A stretch of DNA of 64,000 nt from Ligula intestinalis (lineage: Eukaryota; Platyhelminthes; Cestoda; Diphyllobothriidea; Diphyllobothriidae), in contig JAYGXS010000004.1 in the NCBI GenBank assembly GCA_036362985.1, forward strand, positions 43,745,462-43,809,461. Reading direction: 5' to 3'. Positions 54,816 to 64,000 of this stretch are shown here, piece by piece. Numbering within the stretch: position 1 is the first letter of the stretch; each line of letters starts with the position of its first letter. The position numbers and the translations under genes were made by a program. The notes under the pieces were generated by a model. The model searched no databases, had not been told where the DNA came from, and saw only the letters and a program-made list of their open reading frames with translations.

Positions 54816-55934
54816 ACGTCTAGCTTGGCGATTATACCTGACCTTTCAACACATTTTCGTCAGGCCTTACATTTATATGGAAACTGGGTGCAAGTTCAAA
54901 CATGTTTGTCTTTTTTCGGACAAGTGAGTCGTGGGAATAGGGGTGGGGTCGATAAGCGAAGGTTAGTTGTGAGGATAGGGTTTGATGGAGCAGTCTAGGA
55001 GAGGGGGAGGGGGAGACGGTGGGAGGGAGACAAACATGCCATGGATGACTGCATGCCGCTACGTGACTGTGGGCCACACCAACTGCGGGGCTTGTAGGAA
55101 GTTATTTTGTGCACAACACGCGGGCTTCATCAGCCTGATAGCGGTCACTTCTGCTGTTGCTACCAGGCTCTGAATCAGGAGCTTCGAATAATTTGGTGGG
55201 ACCCTGTAGATCACTGGTAAAGCTTCGTTGGGGTCTACCCGATGGCCGGAATCGACCATGTTCGCCAGAATAGAGCTACGTATGCTCCTGACTTCACCTT
55301 TTCTCAGCCATGCCAGGAGGTGTTCCTTTATTCTTTTGGATAGGTGCCGGCTCGTGTGACCAATATAACCTGCTCCACAGGAACAAGTGAAGGAGTAGAT
55401 GCCAATTGAGGTGGTCTGAGCTGGTAACCTATCCTTACCTTCCCCATGTAACATTGTTTTGTTTGACAATAATACCTGCACTCTGGCTGGTGGGGAGGGT
55501 CTTGCAACTGCTTGGTCAAGGCGCCTTCTCAGCAGTTCACTTGCTGTGTCCCCTCGAAAGGGGATATTGAGGAATAGTGTTTTCTTTTCTACAATAGGTG
55601 CGGCGGTTTTTATTTGTTCCTTAGCCATATTCCTTGTAATAAATCTCTCAGGGTACCCGTTCTCACGCATAATGTCGTCGATTTTTATGAGCTTCTCCTC
55701 AATAGTGTATGTTGACCAAAGCTTGGTTAGCTCTTTGCACTAAGCGTCAAACTAGATTTTGCTTCTGCTGAAAGGGTACGAGAGTGTCCAAACAGATGAA
55801 CACGTTTGAACTTGCACTCAGTTTCCAGATAAATGTAAAGCTTGACAGGAATTTTTCAAAAGTACACGTAAACTCGCCAAGCTAAGCTTCGGAATTCTCA
55901 AAAGGAAATGTTTGCAACTCTAAAACAATCCAAT
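54816..55934 (-). mobile_element. Penelope-like element, family B-related, 5'-inverted truncated copy
   Basis: On the minus strand, from 55,934: first an inverted piece of the 5' pseudo-LTR with the first codons of the ORF (plus strand 55,800-55,934, MFATLKQSN against MGIFATLKQSK of PLE-B). Then come the C-terminal third of the ORF (55,670 to 55,059) and a 3' pseudo-LTR to 54,816. Inserted with a 13-bp target duplication. Confidence 0.8.
55059..55670 (-). pseudogene. PLE GIY-YIG endonuclease C-terminus (203 codons open)
   Basis: Open frame from MRENGYPERF through KKTLFLNIPFRGDTASELLR to the nuclease SIGIYSFTCSCGAGYIGHTS and RIKEH, ending in WPTVT. It keeps canonical GIY and YIG motifs that the intact PLE-B ORF lacks. 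The RT part is missing through 5' truncation, so it is not a functional gene. Confidence 0.8.
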
Positions 55935-56059
55935 GATCATAGTTCAGTTAAAAAATTATCACATAAAGGACACTGCATTGACTTAACGCATTGGAATGAA
56001 GGGGGGGTTGCGAGAAGTTAACGAAAATCACTTTAGGATTAAAACTAAGTGCTCTACAC

Positions 56060-56818
56060 CCGAAAATTAAGTTCACATTGGTAGCACAGCAGCTTAACAG
56101 GCTATCCTTCCGAGGTGTCCTCATTTTTAGAGAGGGTAACGGTTCCATTGAGCGCTCGCTTTTCCACAAAAATAGGTGTGAAGGGCACTACCTAAATTTC
56201 ATGAATTTTGTGCCAATTCAGTGGAAGCGAAATCTGGTACATACTGTCTTTCAACGAGCAAAAATATTTGCTTGTACGAGATTCTGCCTGCGGAGCTTTC
56301 CCGCATCAAAGCACCCGACTTAACTGTAGCTATCCTGCACGCTGTACAGCAATTCTCTGCAGCCAAAATTGATGGATGGCTCAGTTCCAAAAAATCCGTC
56401 ATTATCTCCATACCCATTAAGGATGACGACATCACCCTATAGAAAGGACCTACAAGGCAGCAAAACACATCTTCTTAAGTTCTTCTAAAAGCAGTCCAGT
56501 AAAGCGGGCAAAGGATGCCTTGCAATTGCATGCCACCTCAAATTGTGTGTACGAATTCACATGTACTTGTGGATGCGAGTACACTGGGCGAACGGCAAGG
56601 CAACTGGCAGCCAGGGCCTTGGAGCCCTTGCCCAATTGACTTTTCAAAGCATCCACTAGTCCGGTCATTCTGTCGACGTCAAAAGAGCGTTTTTAGTACT
56701 TGTTTGGAACCGAACAAATCAAACCCTGCGCTATTTGGAAGCTGCCTTCATACGGCGGGAGAAACCCGATCTATGCAATCAGCTTGACTACGTGGTCAAC
56801 CTCCAATTTCCCTGGTAA
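56060..56818 (+). pseudogene. PLE family C: RT end and GIY-YIG remnant
   Basis: LNFMNFVPIQWKRNLV near 56,200 matches the MNFHSFVPIQQKRNLV block of PLE-B. In another frame VYEFTCTCGCEYTGRTARQL near 56,540 is the nuclease core with EYTG in place of YIG. Stops and shifts abound, so this is an old copy. Confidence 0.7.
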
Positions 56819-57110
56819 TTTGGCACTTAGTTTTACTTCCCAAGGGATTGCGTTAGCTAACCTCAACTCCCTCCCTTTTTATACGTTGATTCAATGCATT
56901 GTCGTCTATATGAACATAATTTAAACTGAACTATGATACTTGCTGTTATGCCATGTCATTCTGTAAAATTTCAAATCATGATATGTTCTCTTCATTACCA
57001 TCCTCATTCAGCGACAAGATGCAATAAAGAAGTGATCACGAAGTTTATTTACGTCAGTAAATCCTACTTTCTACGCCTGTTTTAAAATTGAAGTTGCTCT
57101 CAGACTGCGA

Positions 57111-59269
57111 CGCCCTACGCTTGGCAAGACTGACCTCACGCACTCTAGCTCAAGCAGATTGGCTGCTTTTTCCTTACCTCAATGCATTATAATCCTGATG
57201 AGAGGGTCTTTAACTGAAAACACCTATCGTGCTTTTGACTTCCCATAAATAACTTGCTCCTGAAAGTAAATTTACGTTTTAACTATGACTCATAGTACAG
57301 AAGACTGGCATCAAGCAATGTATCCCTTTTTACCACAGTACGTCTACTTAACGTTGAACTGTGGATACAGAGACTCAGCGGTTTGCTCAAAAAATGCACT
57401 TTCCTCAGCATAGTGTCTTATTGTACCCTTTCTTGGCAAGCTCGAACATAACAGAATAAACTCATCACTTTGGCTTGTTTTGGTAGTATGAGATCTTTTG
57501 AATTATGTTCATAAAGCAGCATTTTCACGGACAGACAAATTAATGGCGATGTAGAACTTATTTTGCTTACAAGCATATTTCCCCGGAAGGTGATGTATTC
57601 GGGTAACAACCTATGCAGCAGACAATATTAGTTTATAGTTGGATAGGGGTGAAACTGGTTGAACTAACATTCAGGACTGTCTTTCAAATTTTCAACTGAG
57701 TGGTTATAATAACATGACTAAGGAGAAATTTTAATCTAAAGAGTTTCATTCCGTTAAAGCGTTACGCTTTTCATGTTTTTGAATATTTAAATAACTTTAA
57801 AGATAACCGGTGCTGAGACACATTATATATGTCGATCCAGCTGGTTAAAAAACTGTTTCCAACATTGTTAGTATGGATGGAATAAACGTGTGAATTACTG
57901 GCAATCACATTGGTGGTCCATTTCAGAAGCAGTGTGTGGTTTATCTTAACACTTGAGTAAAATCTGAGAGACAGCCATTATCAGCCCAGAAATGCAGTCC
58001 TCGGGAAAATCAAATTATGAGTTAATGCCCTGGTGGAGCATAGCGATGGCGGAAATAAAATAATTGTGATACGCAAACAGAGACGTAGAGAGACTTGTTC
58101 CATCTGGGACGCAGTTTGCTGAAGAGACTTTGCGGTGCCGTAGTAAAGCCCGCGTCACATTGAAAATGGATCGATTTATTTGCAAGCGTGGTTAGGCTGT
58201 AACAGTTCCCGCAGGGTGAAGACCGGTATGTGATGACACGTAGGATATGCATACAAAACAGTCGTTTTACCGAAGTTTTCTGAAAAAATGCTGAAGTCTC
58301 ATTGAAACAAAAAAAATGATGGTGAAGCTGTTAGAACTTCATTATTTCAACACATTACAATTCTGACACATTAATGGCAGAAGTGTTTGGTAAAAAAGAA
58401 AGATGTTCACGTACGGTTTTGTAAAACCGACTGCAGAAACAATGGTTGTATTTTGTGGATTAAAATGCAAGGAGAGCAAATATTTTTGATCACTTTGATA
58501 ATTAATAATGTCTCGTCAAAGTGCAATTTTTCCCATGCAAACGGTGTGGTGACACTTTGTGGTACCATTTTTTTGGTTTGAATAGTCAATCTCATCGTTT
58601 CATGTGGAAATAAGTACTTTTTCCAATATTAGCTGAAAAGTTTTGCTCGAACGAAGCATACCTAAGATCCATCTTCTTCACCTAAATAAAGTGTCTTGAC
58701 AAGAAATGTATTACATACAGGATCTGCTGATTCTAAAGCTTGAGTTCATTCGATACTCCTTGCAAAAGTTCAAATGCAGTTTTTGGCTAATCTCCCATCC
58801 AGGCACGATATTTCTTGCTTTCAGTCTAAAATCACTGCCGTAGTTCTGCAGATTAAAGGGTATGCTTATCATTTACAACAGTACTAATTGCCCCAAGCAG
58901 TTTGCAAAATGATGGGAAGATGTCGTAGAGACTAATCGGAAAAAACCACTGATTATTATATATTTTGTATTGTTTAAACATTTATCATCTGTCTTAAACA
59001 AATACGTTGCAGACAGCATGGTACAATAAAACATGAACATCTACGGATAATATAGAAGCGGGAAAGACTTAAGTAAACTTGAAGGGCTAAAATGATTCCG
59101 AGCCAACGTGTTTAACTCAGCATTTCATACACATTTTAACATGATTATATTTGAAAAGTCGCTGTGGCAAAAGGATTTTATCAGCAATTTGCAGGGCTTA
59201 CGAAAATTGTACGGTGAGGTGGGGTTAATAAGTGTACTTTAATCAAAATTCATCGTTCTCACGCCGCCC
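57111..59269. other. no recognised gene
   Basis: Only short frames, none with a recognised domain, SINE head or PLE end. Confidence 0.4.
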
Positions 59270-60500
59270 GCATGGCTAGATTGGAGTGTAGAGGTCTATG
59301 TTCGGTAGAAAAAATACGTTGGGAAATGGGGGTTTTTTGGGTTAATTTTCGACATTGATTCACCAGATCGTCGTCAGACTGGTTGGAGTTGTGCGAAACA
59401 GTTAACACAAAATGATGGCTAGCAGACGTTTATATAGTGGGTCGGAGTAATGGTTCATAATCGTCACCCGCATGTAATTATACGTTCAGTAAGGAAGAAC
59501 ATAGTTGTCAACCTCATGTAATTATGCGGTTTTTCGGGGACTAACTGTCGGCCGCATTTAATTGTGCGGTCGGTGGTGGATGGTTTCTGCTTCCTCTAGG
59601 CTGTTATCTCTTGCATGCTTCCTTGAGTTTGATGAACATCACGTCAAATTCTACATGCCTGTTGATACACGAGTAATCAAAGTTGAGAGATTCTTGTGCT
59701 GGGGGAGGGGATCAAATTGGGTTAGGTTAAGGGAAGTGGACAGGGGTCAGGTAAATGGAGTAATAATCACTGTCAGTTGCAGGAAGTTAATGGCTGTCAC
59801 TAGGGGGTGGGGTTACGTGTGATCACCACCTGGAGTCGGGGTCGGTCAGAGAAGTGAAAGTGATTGTACTAGCGTCTTCTGACAACACAGTACTGGATTC
59901 GATATCTTTATAGCCACTGTTTCTGCTGCTGAAAGCCCTCGTTGACTTATGCACTTGAAAAAGTTAGCTAGTGTCCGGTAGACAACCTAAAAGGCTTCAT
60001 TAGTGCCGATTCGATCATTCGTATTGACAAGGTGTGCGCGAATAGATCTCGAGATCGATCTCGTTTCATCTTTACTTACCCAGGCTAGAATGTGCTCACG
60101 TACCCTCTTTTCTAGACGCCTCATTGTTCGGCCGATGTATCCTGTACCACAGGAGCAAATGAATACAGATGGATGAGGCCTTCAACGGAGGTTGGCCTTT
60201 ACTTCCCAATCCTAGGAGGGGAGAGTTTGTGAAGAGCACCGGCGCGGGGAAAGCGCTTGTGATCGCAGTCTTTTAGCTTCGTCTTACCGGCTCATCTGTT
60301 GCATCTTACGAAAAAGGCAGTCGTATCAACACGTTTTTCGTTTCTGTGGCTAAGGTAGCAGGCCTTTCGGCATATTCGGCAATATTCCTGAGGATGAACA
60401 CTTCTGAGCATCCATTTACAAGAATCATGTTGGACACGTTTAGGAATGCTTCAACAACAGCTTTAGGAGAGCAGATCTGTCGTACTCTAGTTGCTTATCA
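59270..60500 (-). mobile_element. Penelope-like element, B-related, degraded, with 3' pseudo-LTR
   Basis: Minus strand: NGCSEVFILRN-type block near 60,415 (cf. NGYPERFITRN), DATDEPVRR near 60,280, nuclease remnant (YIGRTMRRLEKRVREHIL-type, 60,145-60,085), ARIRLIDTK-like block, then a C-rich UTR. A TATA-like ACTATATAAACG follows near 59,430, and TCTGACGACGATCTGGTGAA then ATGTCGAAAATT near 59,340-59,380, a hammerhead-like arrangement. Several stops are present. Confidence 0.6.
59463..59572. repeat. short tandem block in the PLE UTR
   Basis: CGCATGTAATTATACGT, CTCATGTAATTATGCGG and CGCATTTAATTGTGCGG recur at about 48-bp spacing. Confidence 0.5.
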
Positions 60501-60825
60501 TTGGACTACATTTCGTTTTATATTTAGGGATACAAAACTGTGAAAGTTGGTATATTATTACGTCCAGGTTTTCTTTCAGAATGCTCTACGCAGGATAGAT
60601 GTATCATTTTGCCTTCGCAGAAGGACATCAAGGAACAATCACACATCATCCCGACCCCCTAGTGACAGTCGTTCTCTCCGTGCAGATAACAGTGGTTATC
60701 ACTCCATGTACCTGGCCCCTGATCAATGCCCTACGCCACGTATGCGGCGTGAAAACGATAAATTTTTAATCAAAGTGCACTGATTAACCCCGCCCAACTG
60801 TACAATTTTCATTAGCCCTGCTAAT

Positions 60826-60880
60826 GTACTAGCCTGATGAAGAATTGCTGAAAAAAATACGTTTACCAAATCCACTTTTC
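60826..60880 (+). repeat. isolated PLE pseudo-LTR motif
   Basis: GCCTGATGAAGAATTGCTGA followed by AAAAATACGTTTACC resembles the 17,862-17,900 motif of the B2 fragment, with CTGATGA, a 2-bp stem and GAAA. Confidence 0.45.
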
Positions 60881-63169
60881 AAGTTAAACATCGGAATATT
60901 TGCGAACTTTGACGACATTTATCTCAAAATTACAACCTGATAAACTTTTTGCTCGTATGTATATCTAACTGTTAAATGCCTTATTAATGGGCTGTTACAA
61001 CCATGTTCCTAGATTATAAGTAGTCACTAGTACGTGAAACATTGGTAAGGAGTCCTTGTAAAGGCTCATGCCAAGCCAGCTCATGAAAACTGTTTCAGGG
61101 CTGACAAATGCCAGCACCTTACAAAATAGATTACTCATTCGAGCGGTCTACAGCGGTTTCATCTACTCAAAAATGGAGTCTGCACAAACAGTCCACGTTT
61201 TTCAGCATAGAAGCGTTTAACGTCTCATATTGAGCAAGGAAACACAAATATCAACCTTTTTAGGCGCTGTTTGAACACTACTTCATTTCTCGAGAATGGT
61301 ATTTGGAGCCAGGGGATATTAATCACACATGTTTCTGAGAATTATAGACAGGAAACTTAGTGCATGCAGACAAACATTGAGTTCGTTGAACCAATGCTGT
61401 AGGCAAAATGAGTTTAAACTCTTCATTCAGTGGTCTGCTTACGCGAAGCCACTCCAGAGACGCTGCGTGTCACTTTGACACGCTAGCTCTTACATAAACC
61501 CAAAAGAAATTATACTTAAACAAATATGGTAGAAATGTTGCGTTCATATAATTAGACAGATTTAATCAAAGAAAGAAGAACATGGTAAGTAATATTTGCC
61601 AGTACCAACTGCATTTTTCGTGGACATTCTTATAAGTTTTTCAAAATAGTTTCAGGTATTTTTTTTCATTCGTGTTAGTTGCGTGTGTTGGTATAACCAA
61701 CTTCATAAGCCATACTTGCTTTTCAATAATTTACAGAGGACTGTTTATATCATCCTGCTTATTGATAAAATGAAGCAATGGTCACCACTGAGTCGAAGCG
61801 AACTTTCTAAATGAATTTGCTGGCTAAAATGTTCGAAATCTGATCTTGCACGTCACTTTCTTGTCGGATTACCGTTCGCACGAAAGAGGTATCAGCGGCT
61901 CAAATATACCTCTGTGCTGACCATATAAACTCAGTTAGCACTACTGACCTTACACTGTTGATTAGGAATTCATTAAGTTTTCCCAGTTAGTTAAGAGAAA
62001 ATTCGGGTCACAATGCATTCTTACTTCGCAGTTAATGTATTTAAGCATTTGTACAGAGGACCACAAAGAGTAACCTGTGCGAACATAAGCTGTCAGAATG
62101 AGTTTATTGCGTACTCCGTGTACCCCTCTATTAAACCATAAGATAAGCAAAGTAAACGAGAGAAAATGACAGTTGGAGCAAAACCCATGCAGCACTGTCC
62201 GGCGCCCTTGTTCAAGATTGGCTGTTTCAAGGTCATTTACAGTCGCAGTGGCTTCTTTTAGACGCACTGACCTACAGACCTTTGACCGACATCCACTGGG
62301 ACTCCGATACGCGCCCGTCCAAGTGTTTGCGGCTTTTTAATCCGCACTTGCTTTTGCCTGTCTCCCTCCTTTCGTTCGATGCAATCATTGCCACCAGACA
62401 GGACACTCTTAGAGTACTGTCACATGCACTAACCGGAGAACACTTAAAGGTGCTTTGCACTGTTCGCAGCTGACACAATTACACCAAGCTATGCTTGGTG
62501 CAAATAGATGCTGCCAACACTAGCTCTGGCTTCACTGTTGGCCACTGAGAGTTCACTGCCTTTTCCAATAAGCCAAGATTCGGACGCATACTTGTAGTGC
62601 TCCTTGTATGAATTCTGTTTAGACATTATCATCTTTCAGGGTGGCTGAAACTTGGCAAATACTTTTGATGCAATAACCACATTTTTTCTTAACGAAGTCC
62701 AGCAGGTCAGAATTCGGTAATTGCGAACACGAGTTAAGTCGCTTTGCCCCTCTTCGAGGGCTGGACCGCTACTATAGCTGTCAGCGGCATCAGGAGGGCC
62801 GTCCGTCCTAGGTGGGTGTGTTTGAGTTCACAATCATCTCTTGCATGCATTAATGCTACTTTTTCACTCTCATAAAGTAACAGATATTAAGAGGTAGGAA
62901 ACCTGAGCACCATGTTCTGTTTCAGAATCTGACTAATGGTGCTATAGTCCCTATGAACCACAGGCCAATAAAACGAAAATTCGAAGTCATTTTCGAAAGA
63001 TCATCAGATACGGATTTGAACAAACAATCAGGTAGATACACAGGATTTTTTTCTGTTCACTGAATAGGAAAGCAGTTTCCTACAGCGCTAGCTGCTCCAG
63101 TAGTCAATTAAGTAGCCACGCAACAATGTCCCTCTTCATTTCTCCTTATTTTTTGGACTTATAAAAACT
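60881..63169. other. no recognised gene
   Basis: Overlapping open frames at 62,270-62,480 on both strands have balanced composition but no recognised domain. Nothing else was seen. Confidence 0.35.
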
Positions 63170-63290
63170 TTAAGTTGACCCAGTTGTGAAAAAAACTCGA
63201 CGCGTTTGACGGGATTTGAACCCGCGCATCAGAAAAGACCTTTGCTGGAGGTCAATGCTCTAACTGCTAAGCTACAAAAAAACTATAAAA
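63170..63290 (-). repeat. tRNA-derived SINE (SINE-1), copy 6
   Basis: Minus strand: GTAGCTTAGCAGTTAGAGCA (A box), a Leu-like anticodon arm with CAG, a long variable region, a perfect T arm (GGGTTCAAATCCC), and tail TTTTTTTCACAACTGGGTCA. The acceptor stem does not pair, so it is a SINE and not a working tRNA-Leu. Confidence 0.7.
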
Positions 63291-63629
63291 CGTCTAAGAT
63301 ATTGGTCATAGCTAACAACCTCTGTCAGATTACTCGATATATAAACAGTTGCAATGAGCTAAAAATAGTCGAACATGCAATAGTATTGAACCTGGGTTAT
63401 TGAACTGCCTCAAAATTGCTAGATTTCAGTCTTACTATTGCAGTTTATAAGTGGCTTTTAAGAAATTTATGTCCATTTTGTAGTTCTTACCCTTTTTCGT
63501 CGATTATCTGATATTATATTTAATCCTTCAGCCCTTAAGTGTTTTATCTTGGAGAATTCTATACAAAGTGGCTTCGAACAGCGCACTGGTGCAGCTTCAC
63601 CTTCACTATAGACCTCATCACGTTGCGGG
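63291..63629. other. no recognised feature
   Basis: AT-rich, short frames. Confidence 0.35.
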
Positions 63630-64000
63630 TGACAAGGCAGCCGTTTATTCACCCAACTTGGAGTTGGATTTGCGCAAAGGCCAGAAGCTACCATCAGGCA
63701 CCGGGTCATGAGACCGAAAGACCGGCAGGAAACGGCTGGAGTCGTTCACCGGATCTGGTGCACTTGTGGACAAAACAAATACGTCGGAGAAACCGGAAGA
63801 TTACTTCGGACGTGAATGGCCGATCACGCAGCGGTGGTGAGGAAAAAAAGACGCCAACTTTAAGATTGCACTACAATCGACGGGACCCGACCATATTTTC
63901 AAGTTTGACGAGGCCGAAATCATCGGAAGAGTTGACAACCGCGTGAGCCACGAGCTGCTCGAGTCATGTTTCGCAGGCTTCCAGTCCATCAACAACCGCA
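63630..64000 (+). pseudogene. Penelope-like GIY-YIG fragment, family A, cut by window end
   Basis: Begins near a PTWSWICAKARS-type segment (cf. 14,320) and runs through the nuclease core (VVHRIWCTCGQNKYVGETGR across frames, 63,737-63,800) to SPSTT-type C-terminal sequence at the window edge. At least one stop and one frameshift are present. Unlike the 14-kb copy it keeps the usual CTCG context. The element presumably continues past 64,000. Confidence 0.8.

Larger units (their letters stand above)
54590..57110. mobile_element. large fold-back Penelope-like element (family C), interrupted
   Basis: The left arm (54,590-54,815 continued at 55,935-56,060) is the reverse complement of the right arm (56,818-57,110). 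Matching blocks include CTGAACTATGAT, CATGTCATTCTGT and CACTTAGTTTTA. Between the arms lies a sense PLE C-terminus (56,060-56,818). The arms are thus the 3' pseudo-LTR in both orientations. The left arm was later split by another PLE (54,816-55,934). Confidence 0.65.

Noticed and set aside
62272..62478. Overlapping open frames on both strands
   Set aside because: Neither has a recognisable domain or splice context.
63200..63290. tRNA-Leu (CAG)-like gene
   Set aside because: The T arm is perfect but the acceptor stem does not pair, and the SINE-1 tail follows directly.

Overview
The window looks like nuclear DNA of a flatworm, most likely a large-genome tapeworm (the diphyllobothriidean group is my inference; no marker gene proves it). 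Three things point that way. Penelope-like retroelements (PLEs) with GIY-YIG endonucleases are dense. There is a tRNA-derived SINE carrying a hammerhead ribozyme, as in the schistosome Sm-alpha repeat. One host gene is built from tiny symmetric exons, like the micro-exon genes (MEGs) of parasitic flatworms. There are no operons, no bacterial signals, no CRISPR and no rRNA.

Layout. 1-9.4 kb: mostly unrecognised sequence with a fold-back PLE remnant (1.1-2.15 kb) and two SINE fragments. 9.85-22 kb: a transposon nest. A CR1/Jockey-like LINE is cut off by a PLE (family A, 12.27-18.4 kb). That PLE is interrupted by a nearly intact PLE (family B, 14,726-18,040, one 844-codon ORF, 11-bp target duplication), and PLE-B is itself interrupted by a third fold-back PLE fragment. 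Next comes a decayed RTE-type LINE with a zinc-finger-like 3' part. 22.7-24.5 kb: the last three predicted exons of a plus-strand host gene with a coiled-coil C-terminus. 27.6-35.7 kb: the clearest find, a minus-strand gene of at least ten small exons (9, 18, 30, 33, 42, 87, 96 and 114 nt). All have lengths divisible by three and phase 1 at both ends, and they encode a modular Ser/Asp/Glu/Lys-rich protein. Weaker candidate exons could extend it to 48.9 kb. 40-51 kb: PLE remnants, a cluster of tRNA-SINEs and several hammerhead-SINE copies; the one at 50,655-50,699 has a complete type I hammerhead fold. 51-53.1 kb: a ~625-bp tandem repeat split by a PLE. 53.4-60.9 kb: decayed PLEs, including one nested inside another's inverted arm with a 13-bp target duplication. 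63.6-64 kb: the start of a further PLE-A GIY-YIG fragment, cut by the window end.

The two host genes converge (plus gene ends at 24,544; minus gene ends near 27.6 kb) and their introns house the repeats. Several PLE copies share one structure, an inverted piece of the element at the 5' end of a truncated sense copy, and two short near-perfect palindromes look like elements made only of PLE ends. Exons were predicted by eye from splice consensus, frame and phase; no transcript or homology search was available.
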